64,000 nucleotides of DNA, taken from contig NZ_LZSU01000021.1 of NCBI RefSeq assembly GCF_001665575.1, positions 122,402 to 186,401 on the forward strand, written 5' to 3'. Below, one piece after another: positions 17,764-28,643 of the stretch (positions within the stretch are counted from its first letter, which is position 1; the number at the start of each line of letters is the position of its first letter). Position numbers and translations under genes: made by a program. This stretch comes from Mycobacterium sp. 852013-51886_SCH5428379 (GTDB lineage Bacteria > Actinomycetota > Actinomycetes > Mycobacteriales > Mycobacteriaceae). The notes under the pieces are model-generated. The model was given only the letters and a program-made list of their open reading frames with translations. It ran no database searches and had not been told where the DNA came from.

Positions 17764-18575
17764 CCACGCCCGACGCCAGACTCGTACGTGGCCGACGCGC
17801 CTTCGCCGAGGTGATGACCTTCGACCCGCCCAGCGACTCCACCCCGGCGACGATCACGATGCTCGACTTCGTCTTCGCCGAGGTGTGGCAGCGACCCGCG
17901 TTGACACGTCGAGACCGCCGCTTCATCACCCTGCCGTGCGTCGCTGCCGCCGACGCTGAGGAGCCGCTCCGCGATCACGTGTACGCCGCATTGAACAGCG
18001 GGGATCTGACCATCGTGGAGATGCAGGAGACCGTGCTGCATTTCGCCGTGTACGCGGGGTGGCCGAAGGCATCTCGGTTCAACATGGTCGTCGACGAGGT
18101 GTGGGAGCGCATTCATCGCGAGCGGGGACGGCAAGCGCCGCCACCACCCCCGTTGCTCCCGCTCACCACGCCGAGCGATCCCGAGGCGCGCCTTGCGATC
18201 GGCGAGCAGTCGTTCAAGGACATCAACTGTCTGCCCTACGCGCCGTTGCGCGACAACCCTTTTCAGGGCGCCGGCATCTTGAACTTCGTGTTCGGCGAGA
18301 TGTGGTTGCGGCCGGGACTGGGCATGAAGGAACGTCGACTCGTGACCGTCGCCTGCGTGGCGTTCCAGGACGCGCCGTACCCCATCGTGAGTCACGTCTA
18401 CGCCGCGCTCAAGAGCCGCGACCTCTCCTTCGACGAAATCGACGAATTGGCATTGCATTTCGCCGCGTACTACGGGTGGCCGAAAGCCTCCCATCTGAAT
18501 CAGGTCATCGCCGAGCAGAAGCTGCGCGTCACCGAGGAATGGTCGAGTGAAGATGGCGCGCAGTGCGACGACTGA
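17760..18575 (+). CDS. tandem-domain carboxymuconolactone decarboxylase-like protein
   Basis: The 271-residue protein is an internal duplication of a CMD/AhpD-type domain. Residues about 8-115 contain RDRRFITLPCVAAA and LHFAVYAGWPKAS; about 140-250 contain KERRLVTVACVAFQ and LHFAAYYGWPKAS. Neither copy has the AhpD CxxC pair, so a thiol peroxidase role is unlikely and a gamma-CMD-like enzyme or binding role fits better. The domains are joined by a Pro-rich linker (PPPPPLLPL). It is the last gene of the TetR-controlled operon, coupled by ATGA to the second SDR. Its substrate is unknown; it may act on a ring-derived or beta-keto intermediate made by the dehydrogenases. Confidence 0.85.
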   Translation: MTTPDARLVRGRRAFAEVMTFDPPSDSTPATITMLDFVFAEVWQRPALTRRDRRFITLPCVAAADAEEPLRDHVYAALNSGDLTIVEMQETVLHFAVYAGWPKASRFNMVVDEVWERIHRERGRQAPPPPPLLPLTTPSDPEARLAIGEQSFKDINCLPYAPLRDNPFQGAGILNFVFGEMWLRPGLGMKERRLVTVACVAFQDAPYPIVSHVYAALKSRDLSFDEIDELALHFAAYYGWPKASHLNQVIAEQKLRVTEEWSSEDGAQCDD

Positions 18576-18710
18576 GGTTGCCGGGCGGATCGCCGGCGTG
18601 ACCTGCTGATCGACCTGGCTTTGGCAGGACTGATCGTCGGCGTCATCGAACACGCCGCCCAGCGCGGCTGGGGCACAGTGCTCACCGGTGGCCCCCGATT
18701 CGGTGGGCCC

Positions 18711-19988
18711 TCAGCTGTCGAACTCGATGCGCAGCTCGGTCAGCCCACGGAGCAGGAAGGTGGGCTCGTAGGCGTAATGGCGAGCTCCCGCGGGACCGTG
18801 GAACGCCTCGTCGATCCTGATCTCCCGCATGCGGTCGAGCAGGCGGCGCACCGTGATCTGACCCTCCACCCGCGCGAGCGGCGCCCCGGCACAGGTGTGG
18901 ATGCCGCGCCCGAAGGCGATGTGCTCGCGAACGTTCTTGCGGTCCGGCCGAAACTCGTGCGGATCCTCGAACTTGTCCGGGTCGCGGTTGGCGGCGCCCA
19001 GACAGAGCATGACGACCGTGCCGGCGGGAAGATGGACGTCGCCCAGCGTGGTGGTCCTGCGCACCAGCCGGAAATCCACCTTCGTCGGGGAGTGCATCCG
19101 CAGCGACTCCTCGATGAAACTCGGGATGCGGTTGGGACTTTCGCGCAGCATCTGCTGGTATTCGGGGCGATCGCCGAGCGTCTGCACCGCGGCGCTGAGC
19201 AGTTTGGTGACGGTCTCCTGCCCGGCGGCGAACAGGAAGGTCGCCGGCTTGGCCACCTCGATCAGTTCGGGTGTGCTGCCGTCGGGATAGACCGCGGTCG
19301 CCATACCGGAGAGGACGTCGTCCTTGGGGTTGCGGCGGCGCTCTCCGAGATAGCCGACGAACCGGTCGTCGAGGTATTTGAGCGGATCGAGGCCGACCGG
19401 CTGCCCGTCCAGCGCGCCCACCCGTGTGCCGTCGCCGGGGTTCTCGGCGCCCAGCGCGGCCAGGAATTCCGGGCGGTCCTCCTCAGGCACGCCCAGCAGG
19501 TCGATGATCGCCGAGGTGGCGAAAGGTTTGGCGTACTCGGAGAGGAATTCGCAGCGTCCGTTGTCGATGAACTCGTCGATCTGACGATCCACGAGCTGCC
19601 ACATGAAGTCCTCGTTCTCCTTGAGCCGCCGCGGCGTCAGCAGTTTGCTCAGCAGCGATCGCGCCTTCTCGTGCGCCGGCGGATCCATGACCACCATGTG
19701 CTCGTAGATCGGGAAGAGGTGCCGGTGCGCCTCGATCTGGGCCGAGATGTCGTCCCCCTCGGGGACGAAGGGCAGCGGTGGGAACGGTCCCCCGATCGCG
19801 TTGACCGCGGAGAACGACTCGTGGTCCTTGAACGCCGCCATGACCTCCTGATAGCCGGTCACCACGACCACGTCGTGATGCGGCTCCCTGACGACGGGCC
19901 CCTGCGCGCGCACGGCATCCCAGTAGTCGTACGGGCTCTGGCTCACATCGGGATCGGAGAAGAAGTCCACCGTCGCGAGATCGGGCAC
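18711..19988 (-). CDS. cytochrome P450
   Basis: The 425-residue P450 has an I-helix motif (FLFAAGQETV, with Gln-Glu in place of the common Asp/Glu-Thr), the K-helix EESLR, the meander FRPDR, and the heme-binding loop FGRGIHTCAGAPLAR with the Cys thiolate. It resembles mycobacterial P450s that oxidise terpenoid, steroid or fatty substrates; redox partners are not encoded nearby. It is divergent from a mycofactocin-type SDR, and both promoters carry the same 14-base palindrome. The two likely act in sequence, hydroxylation then alcohol oxidation. Confidence 0.95.
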   Translation of the reverse strand: MPDLATVDFFSDPDVSQSPYDYWDAVRAQGPVVREPHHDVVVVTGYQEVMAAFKDHESFSAVNAIGGPFPPLPFVPEGDDISAQIEAHRHLFPIYEHMVVMDPPAHEKARSLLSKLLTPRRLKENEDFMWQLVDRQIDEFIDNGRCEFLSEYAKPFATSAIIDLLGVPEEDRPEFLAALGAENPGDGTRVGALDGQPVGLDPLKYLDDRFVGYLGERRRNPKDDVLSGMATAVYPDGSTPELIEVAKPATFLFAAGQETVTKLLSAAVQTLGDRPEYQQMLRESPNRIPSFIEESLRMHSPTKVDFRLVRRTTTLGDVHLPAGTVVMLCLGAANRDPDKFEDPHEFRPDRKNVREHIAFGRGIHTCAGAPLARVEGQITVRRLLDRMREIRIDEAFHGPAGARHYAYEPTFLLRGLTELRIEFDS

Positions 19989-20011
19989 GGGCTGTCCTTT
20001 CGGTCAGAAGC

Positions 20012-20025
20012 TGATCGATCGACCA
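20012..20025. promoter_or_regulatory. operator copy near the P450 start
   Basis: TGATCGATCGACCA lies 24 bases upstream of the P450 start and differs by one base from the perfect palindrome exactly 100 bases away at 20112. Such pairs are typical TetR-family sites; the regulator is not adjacent. Confidence 0.6.
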
Positions 20026-20111
20026 AGCCTCCCACTCGCATGCCTATCAAAATCGGATTGTCCGCGTCAATAGAGACCGTTGACAGGCGCGCTCACCGCC
20101 TCCATGCTTAC

Positions 20112-20125
20112 TGATCGATCGATCA
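20112..20125. promoter_or_regulatory. operator copy near the SDR start
   Basis: TGATCGATCGATCA is a perfect 14-base palindrome 19 bases upstream of the SDR start. It matches the site near the P450 start, so both divergent genes appear to share one repressor. Confidence 0.6.
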
Positions 20126-20144
20126 AACGAAAGAGGTGGATTCC

Positions 20145-20984
20145 ATGGGTGGAAGGGTCGAGGGCAAGGTGGCTTTCATTACCGGCGCCGCACGGGGACA
20201 GGGGCGCAGCCACGCGGTGCGCCTGGCCGAGGAGGGCGCCGACATCATCGCCGTCGACGTCTGCGGGCCGATCAGCTCGCATACCGAGATCCCCGCGGCC
20301 ACCCCGGACGAGCTGGCCGAAACCGCCGATCTGGTCAAGGGACTCAATCGCCGCATCGTGACCGCGGAGGTCGACGTGCGGGACTTCGATGCGCTCAAGA
20401 CCGCGGTGGACGGCGGCGTGGAACAGCTCGGACGGCTGGACATCGTGGTCGCCAACGCCGGCATCGGCAACGGTGGCCAGACCCTTGACAAGACCAGCGA
20501 GGCCGACTGGACCGACATGATCGACGTCAACCTGTCGGGCGTCTGGAAGTCGGTCAAAGCGGCTGTGCCGCACCTGATCTCGGGCGGCAATGGCGGATCG
20601 ATCATTCTCACCAGCTCAGTGGGCGGGCTGAAGCCCTACCCCCACACCGGCCATTACATCGCCGCCAAGCACGGCGTCATCGGATTGATGCGCACCTTCG
20701 CCGTCGAACTCGGCGCGCACTTCATCCGCGTCAACGCGGTATGCCCTACCAACGTCAACACTCCCCTGTTCATGAACGAGGGCACGATGAAACTGTTCCG
20801 GCCGGATCTGGAGAACCCGGGCCCGGACGATCTCGCCGTCGCGGCACAGTTCATGCACGTGCTGCCCGTCGGCTGGGTCGAACCGGTCGACGTCAGCAAC
20901 GCCGTGCTGTTCTTGGCCTCGGATGAGTCGCGCTACGTCACCGGGCTACCGGTGACCGTCGACGCCGGCAGCATGTTGAAGTGA
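20145..20984 (+). CDS. mycofactocin-coupled SDR oxidoreductase, third copy
   Basis: The product has 279 residues from the ATG at 20145, with AAAGAGG upstream; a GTG at 20136 is an alternative. The nucleotide motif is VAFITGAARGQGRSHAV, followed by the mycofactocin-type insert VCGPISSHTEIPAATPDELAET. The catalytic Ser lies in LTSSVGG and the Tyr/Lys in HYIAAKHG. It should oxidise an alcohol using non-exchangeable NAD with mycofactocin as electron acceptor. The mycofactocin biosynthesis genes are not in this window and must lie elsewhere. It pairs with the divergent P450 gene through a shared operator. Confidence 0.92.
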   Translation: MGGRVEGKVAFITGAARGQGRSHAVRLAEEGADIIAVDVCGPISSHTEIPAATPDELAETADLVKGLNRRIVTAEVDVRDFDALKTAVDGGVEQLGRLDIVVANAGIGNGGQTLDKTSEADWTDMIDVNLSGVWKSVKAAVPHLISGGNGGSIILTSSVGGLKPYPHTGHYIAAKHGVIGLMRTFAVELGAHFIRVNAVCPTNVNTPLFMNEGTMKLFRPDLENPGPDDLAVAAQFMHVLPVGWVEPVDVSNAVLFLASDESRYVTGLPVTVDAGSMLK

Positions 20985-20992
20985 TCGCCGAG

Positions 20993-22468
20993 CTATGAGC
21001 CCGACGCGAGGAAGGCGTCCGAATCGCCTTCCTCGCGTTCGAGCGCCGCGCGGTCGAACTTCCACATGTAGATGAAATACGCCGCACCGGCACCGATCAG
21101 GCCCAGGATGATGGCCATGGACGCCACCGTCGTATTCGAGACCAGCACCACGACCAGCGCCCCGACCACCCACACCAGCGCCGCGATCGCGATCGGCCTG
21201 TCGAAGCGCCCGAGATCGAATCCGCCGTTCCCGCGGACCAGCTTCCGCCGCGTCACCAGGTACAGCACCACCGTCATGGTGTAGAGCCCGATACCGATGA
21301 CGGTGGCCGTCGCGATCAACTGGAACAACGCATCCCCCGGCAGCGCGGCCATCAGGATCACCCCGATGGCCAGCACGAGCAGCGTCGCCGGAATCGGGGT
21401 GTGGGTCTTCGGATTCACGCGCTGCATGACCCGGTGCGCGGGGAAGCGACCATCGCGGGCCATCGCGAAGATGTAGCGCGACGTCGAGGCGATGGCCACC
21501 AGGGCAGCGCCGTAGAAGGCCACTGCGATGACCGCGAGGAACGGCCGTTCCCAGGTGGGACCGAACTGTTGACGCATGATCTCGGCGACGGGTGATTCGC
21601 TTGCGGAGGCAGCGGGCAGGTCCTTGACGGCGATCGTCAGGATGATGAGGAAGACGAAGCCCAGTCCGGCGGAGGCCAGGACGGATCCGATGATGGCGCG
21701 GGGCACCGTGCGGGTGGCATCCTCGGCCTCTTCCGACATGTTCGCCGCGGTCTCGAAGCCGACCAGCGTGTTGAAGCCCATCAAGGTGGCGGCCATCAGG
21801 CCGCCGCCGATGGCGAAGTAGTGGGCGTTGCCCTCGGCCATGCCTCGGGAGAACAGGTTCTCGGTCTGTCCGTCGCCTGTCAGCACCACCACCAACGCGA
21901 ACGCGCCGCCCAACACGAAGAGGATCACGATCTCCACCGCGACCGACAGCGAGTTGACCCAGCCGACGATCCGCGTGGCGGCGATGGCCAGCGCGGCTTG
22001 ACTCACCAGAAGCGCCACGGTGATCAGCCGCCCGGTCGTCTCGTCGGGCGCCATACCGAACAGCGGCATCAGGCACTGCGTCGCCAGGGCATTGTCGATC
22101 GCGACGGGCGCGGTTACCGCGCCCAGGAACGCCATCCATCCGAAGGCCCACCCGACGCGCGGGTTCGCCAGGCGCGACGCCCACGAATAGCTGCCACCGC
22201 TCAGCGGTATGCGTGCGGCGAATTGCGCGTAGACCAGCGCCACCAGAAGCTGGCCCACCCCGATGAGGGGGAACAGCCAAATACCCACCGGCCCTGAACT
22301 TCTCAGCACATCGTCGTAGGTTGCGAAGATGCCCATCACGACGGACATCGACGCGAACGCGACGGCGAAGACCTGGAACCCGTTGAGCGACCGCTTCAGT
22401 TCGGGCTCGTAGCCGCAGTCGCGGCAGATCTCGTCAGCGACCTCGTCCCCGGCGGTGGTTTGCGTCAT
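20993..22468 (-). CDS. APC-family amino acid/amine permease
   Basis: The product has 491 residues from the ATG at 22468. A cytoplasmic N terminus with a CxxC (ICRDCGYEPEL) precedes about 12 hydrophobic helices, including FQVFAVAFASMSVVMGIF and the helix-1-region glycine motif PLSGGSYSWA. The C-terminal tail is charged. APC members import amino acids, amines or related cations by proton coupling; specificity cannot be read from sequence. It overlaps the upstream flavin oxidase gene by ATGA, so transporter and oxidase form an operon and may act on the same compound. Confidence 0.88.
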   Translation of the reverse strand: MTQTTAGDEVADEICRDCGYEPELKRSLNGFQVFAVAFASMSVVMGIFATYDDVLRSSGPVGIWLFPLIGVGQLLVALVYAQFAARIPLSGGSYSWASRLANPRVGWAFGWMAFLGAVTAPVAIDNALATQCLMPLFGMAPDETTGRLITVALLVSQAALAIAATRIVGWVNSLSVAVEIVILFVLGGAFALVVVLTGDGQTENLFSRGMAEGNAHYFAIGGGLMAATLMGFNTLVGFETAANMSEEAEDATRTVPRAIIGSVLASAGLGFVFLIILTIAVKDLPAASASESPVAEIMRQQFGPTWERPFLAVIAVAFYGAALVAIASTSRYIFAMARDGRFPAHRVMQRVNPKTHTPIPATLLVLAIGVILMAALPGDALFQLIATATVIGIGLYTMTVVLYLVTRRKLVRGNGGFDLGRFDRPIAIAALVWVVGALVVVLVSNTTVASMAIILGLIGAGAAYFIYMWKFDRAALEREEGDSDAFLASGS

Positions 22469-23853
22469 CGGTGCTCCTGGCCCTTCTGCTGCGGGTCTGC
22501 CGTCAGCCCCTGTTCGAAGTCGAAGATCCCGCACGGGTCGTAGTCGGCCTTGATTGCCTGCAGGCGGCCGACGTTGGCGCCCCAGTACGCCGTCTCCCAG
22601 TCGGTGACGCCGGCGTTCGGAACGTTGACGTAAGCGCCGTTCCCGTAGGGCGCCAACGCCGCCGAGACGTCGGCCACCCAGTCCAGACACGCTGCGGTCA
22701 GACGGTCGTCAGCCGGGGGGCCACCTCGGACACCCCAGCCCGCCCCAGGCTCCGCGTAGAACAACGCGTCGCGGTGGGCGAAGGCCGATCCCCCGGCCGG
22801 GGCGCTGGAGCGGACGGCACCGCCGAACGCGTTGGTGAAGTAGTTGCATTCCGCCGGCGCCGACGCCAACTTCGCCGCGAGCAGGTCGATCGCCTCGGCC
22901 GGGAAGGGGACAGAGACGAACTGCGAGGTGAATTTCCAGTTCGCGGGCTCGTCGTCGACTGGGATCTGGAACGCCGCGTAGGTGTCGGCCCACGGGGCGT
23001 CGGTGGCGACCACGGCGGGGCGGCCGATCGACAGGAGCGGCTTGAGCAGTTCGCGCGCCTCGGCTTCGGATCCGTCGGTGAGCACCGCGATCAGGACGAC
23101 TGCCTCGCGCGTGGCCTCGAGCTGGCTGGTGAGGCGGTCGTCGGTGAACGGGGCGGTCCGCTGCCAGGTGTCGAATACGGTGCCGAAGTCGTCCAGGCCG
23201 GCCCAGGTCGCCACGACGTAGATCGCCTGCGCCAGAGGCTGAATCCGGTAGGTCAGCGACGTGACGATCCCGAAGTTCCCGTTGCCCGCGCCGCGTAGCG
23301 CCCAGAGCAGATCGGCGTGGTGCTGCTCGTCGACGACGAGCGGCGCGGCTCCGCCGTCGGCCGGTGCGGTCACGATCTCGGCGGCGAGGAGGTTGTCCGA
23401 TGCCATGCCGTACGTGCGCGTGAGCAGGCCGAAACCCCCGCCCAGGGTCGCGCCGACGAGTCCGACGGACCCCTCCGTGCCGGTGGGCGCCGCGAAACCC
23501 TCGGCGCCGAGGGCGGTTACGGCCTCGAGCTGATTCAGTCCGGCGCCGACGGTGGCGGTGCGCGTTTCCCGGTCGATGGCAACGGACTTCATCTCGCTCA
23601 CGTCGATGACGAGTCCGTCGTCGACGGCACTCCAGCCCTCGAGCGCGTGTCGTCCACTGCGAGCGCGGACCGGCATGCCCTGCCGCCGCGCCCACGCCAG
23701 CGCGTTGACGACATCGGCGGTCTCGCGCGCGAACACCACCGCGGCAGGACGGTGGGAGTGCAGCCGGTTCCAGCCCGCGCTGGCCTCGGCGTAGTCGTCA
23801 TCGCCCGGACGGACCACCCGCCCGGTGAGCGTCGCCGTGGCGGCCTTGGTCAT
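22465..23853 (-). CDS. FAD-linked oxidase, berberine-bridge type
   Basis: The product has 462 residues from the ATG at 23853. The FAD-binding PCMH domain (about residues 25-200) has RARSGRHALEGWS, whose His is at the usual covalent flavin site, and GLVGATLGGGFGLL. The C-terminal BBE segment (NVGRLQAIKADYDPCGIFDFEQG) completes the fold. Such enzymes oxidise alcohols, sugars or amines with oxygen. The second flavin-linking Cys of bicovalent members is not obvious; the usual C-x-x-x-G position appears as GAGNGNFG. It is coupled to the downstream permease gene. Confidence 0.88.
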   Translation of the reverse strand: MTKAATATLTGRVVRPGDDDYAEASAGWNRLHSHRPAAVVFARETADVVNALAWARRQGMPVRARSGRHALEGWSAVDDGLVIDVSEMKSVAIDRETRTATVGAGLNQLEAVTALGAEGFAAPTGTEGSVGLVGATLGGGFGLLTRTYGMASDNLLAAEIVTAPADGGAAPLVVDEQHHADLLWALRGAGNGNFGIVTSLTYRIQPLAQAIYVVATWAGLDDFGTVFDTWQRTAPFTDDRLTSQLEATREAVVLIAVLTDGSEAEARELLKPLLSIGRPAVVATDAPWADTYAAFQIPVDDEPANWKFTSQFVSVPFPAEAIDLLAAKLASAPAECNYFTNAFGGAVRSSAPAGGSAFAHRDALFYAEPGAGWGVRGGPPADDRLTAACLDWVADVSAALAPYGNGAYVNVPNAGVTDWETAYWGANVGRLQAIKADYDPCGIFDFEQGLTADPQQKGQEHR

Positions 23854-23992
23854 GCGGACTCTCCGGACGCAGAGGTTGGCTGCGACGGGTCTTTCCGCCA
23901 CTCGCCAGCGAATTGTGAACCTGCGGGAGCGACTTCGGATCCGGAGTCGGCTACTTAATTTTCGGAGCCGTCGACGGCACGACTACTGCAAG

Positions 23993-24064
23993 TGGGCGCG
24001 GAGGGTTTCGAACCCCCGACCGCTGGTGTGTAAAACCAGAGCTCTACCACTGAGCTACACGCCC
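23993..24064 (-). tRNA. tRNA-Val (anticodon UAC)
   Basis: The 72-base cloverleaf has an acceptor stem GGGCGTG paired with CGCGCCC (one G-U), D arm GCTC/GAGC, anticodon stem CTGGT/ACCAG around the loop TTTACAC, and a T arm with TTCGAAA. Anticodon TAC reads valine codons GUA and GUG. CCA is not encoded. Its 3' end points toward the accessory block at 15.5-23.9 kb. Confidence 0.97.
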
Positions 24065-24109
24065 CGCGCAGGGCAGGCTACACGGCCGCGAGCAGCGACC
24101 GGAAATCCG

Positions 24110-24574
24110 TCAGCCGGCGCGGAGCGCGGTGAGCGCGTCGGTCCAGACGGCTTGGTCGCGCGCCTCCCCGGGGCCCTTCATCTCCGCGAACCGGATCACC
24201 CCGGAGCGGTCGATGACGAAGGTGCCGCGGTTGGAGATGCCGGCGTCTTCGAAGAACACCCCGTAGGCCTGCGCGACGGCGCCGTGCGGCCAGAAGTCCG
24301 ACAGGATCGGGAACGTGAACCCACTCTGCGTCGCCCACACCTTGTGCGTGGGCGGCGGGCCGACCGACACGGCGAGCGTCACCACGTCGTCGTTCTCGTA
24401 CTCGGGCAGGCGATCCCGGATCTCGTCGAGCTCGCCCTGACAGATCCCGGTGAAAGCAAGGGGAAAGAACACCAGCAGCACGGTCTTCTGACCGCGGAAG
24501 TCACTGAGCGTGACGGGCTGACCGTTCTGGTCCTTGAGCGTGAAATCCGGCGCCTCGGTGCCGACCTCCAACAA
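24110..24574 (-). CDS. ahpE: one-cysteine peroxiredoxin AhpE
   Basis: The 154-residue protein has the peroxidatic motif FPLAFTGICQGEL with Cys45, the same position as in M. tuberculosis AhpE, and the supporting Arg in ISNRGTFVID. No resolving Cys is present, as in the family. It reduces peroxides and peroxynitrite and is recycled by mycoredoxin and mycothiol. The start is a TTG at 24574 preceded by GGAGG; a second TTG follows directly. It lies one base after the stop of the DUF3052 gene and is cotranscribed with it. Confidence 0.95.
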   Translation of the reverse strand: MLEVGTEAPDFTLKDQNGQPVTLSDFRGQKTVLLVFFPLAFTGICQGELDEIRDRLPEYENDDVVTLAVSVGPPPTHKVWATQSGFTFPILSDFWPHGAVAQAYGVFFEDAGISNRGTFVIDRSGVIRFAEMKGPGEARDQAVWTDALTALRAG

Positions 24575-24575
24575 C

Positions 24576-25001
24576 TTAGTGCCTCCCCGCGGCCTTCGAC
24601 TTCGGCTGCACCAGCCGGCTGGCGATCCAGCCGCCGAGGTTGGCCGAGGACGTCTGCATCAACCCTGCGGTGGGCGCCGATTCGGCGATGTCCGCGGGTT
24701 GCACGTGTCCCGGTTTTCCGGTCTTGGGGGTCACCACCCAGATGACACCGTCGTCGGCGAGCGGCGTGATGGCGTCCATCAACCGATCGACGAGGTCACC
24801 GTCGTCGTCGCGCCACCACAGCAGCACCACATCGACCACCTCGTCGGAATCCTCGTCGAGGAGCTCACCGCCGCATGCGTCCTCGATGTCGGCCCGGATG
24901 TCGTCATCGACGTCTGAGTCCCAGCCCAGCTCCTGCACGACCTGATCTTTTTCGATGCCCAGTCGCTGGGCGTAGTTCGGGGCGTCCGCCGCCGCCACCA
25001 C
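24576..25001 (-). CDS. DUF3052 family protein (Rv2239c type)
   Basis: The 141-residue acidic protein starts at the GTG at 25001, with AAGGGGG upstream. It carries the DUF3052 pattern ADAPNYAQRLGIEKDQVVQELGWD, an Asp/Glu-rich segment and VIWVVTPKTGKPGHVQP. The family is restricted to actinobacteria and is uncharacterised. Tight linkage to ahpE is conserved in M. tuberculosis and suggests a stress or redox link, which is inference only. No signal peptide or membrane segment is present. Confidence 0.9.
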   Translation of the reverse strand: MVAAADAPNYAQRLGIEKDQVVQELGWDSDVDDDIRADIEDACGGELLDEDSDEVVDVVLLWWRDDDGDLVDRLMDAITPLADDGVIWVVTPKTGKPGHVQPADIAESAPTAGLMQTSSANLGGWIASRLVQPKSKAAGRH

Positions 25002-25085
25002 CGTGGTCCCCCTTCTTCCCTGTGAAAATGAAGTCCTATCGTCGCACGCATCACGGGGATACGGGCGACGGCTACCCCAGATCGA

Positions 25086-25655
25086 TCAATATGACGCGTC
25101 GCACAGCTCCAAGGCCACCTCTTTGGAGTCGTTGAGCCGGTTGACCGCGGTGTTGAACTCCTCGGGACCGGCGTCGCGTTCGATCGTCCCGGCGAGGTCG
25201 CGCGCTGCGCCCACCCAGGCGTCCAACGCGGAGCGCAACTCCGGGGACAGCACATCGGTGGTGCCGCTGCTGACCAGGTCTGCACTGATGTTGAGGGCGT
25301 CGATCGCAGGCCGGGCCCGGACGTTGACATCGGCGGCGTTGTCGTTGAACGCATCGACATAGGCGTTGACGGCGTTGATCGCGTCGACACTCGAACTGCT
25401 CAGGTCCTCACACGAGGTGTGGATGGCCGCCGTCGTCAGCGACGCCTGCCGTTCCGATTCGCGTGCACTCGACTGCGCGATCGACTCCTCGATCGAGGCC
25501 GACACCGAGGCCCGGTACTGCGGTACGGCGGCGCCGTCCGCCTCGGCGGATCCGCGGGTGACCGAGGTGCAGCCGACGATGACCATGGCGCAGGCGGCGA
25601 TACAGCCGAGTACCGCCGCGACGAGCCGCAGCCGCCCCCACCGACCCTTCAGCAC
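25086..25655 (-). CDS. probable lipoprotein (Rv2240c type)
   Basis: The product has 189 residues from GTG. A basic N terminus, a hydrophobic helix (about residues 11-28) and the lipobox-like VIVGC-TS indicate a signal peptide II substrate. The mature part is Ser/Ala-rich and helical, with Cys residues near 82 and 186 that could pair outside the membrane. The function is unknown. It is divergent from aceE across a 145-base gap that must hold both promoters; no clear palindrome is seen there. Confidence 0.82.
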   Translation of the reverse strand: MLKGRWGRLRLVAAVLGCIAACAMVIVGCTSVTRGSAEADGAAVPQYRASVSASIEESIAQSSARESERQASLTTAAIHTSCEDLSSSSVDAINAVNAYVDAFNDNAADVNVRARPAIDALNISADLVSSGTTDVLSPELRSALDAWVGAARDLAGTIERDAGPEEFNTAVNRLNDSKEVALELCDASY

Positions 25656-25800
25656 GGCTGCAGACGTTACCGGTTCGAGGCCCCGATCGCGGGTTCATTC
25701 CCCCGCCGGTGCATGTGCGGTACGAAGGGGGAAGGATGGAAGTTGCATCACGGTGCCCTGCCGATCGTGGGGCCCGCAACCGCCTGATAAGGAGCGGAAG

Positions 25801-28590
<2,790 letters not shown>

Positions 28591-28643
28591 GCGCCGGGGC
28601 AGGTTTGGAGGTTCCCACCAGAAAGTCGGCGTAAGTTTTAGGG

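Noticed and set aside
18690..18710. Bulged GGCCC/GGGCC hairpin just after the P450 stop
   Set aside because: It could aid termination, but the stem is short, bulged and lacks a T-run; similar pairings arise by chance at this GC content.
23967..23978. GCCGTCGACGGC palindrome after tRNA-Val as a terminator
   Set aside because: The stem would be only four pairs with a tetraloop and no clear U-tract, so a terminator call is not supported.
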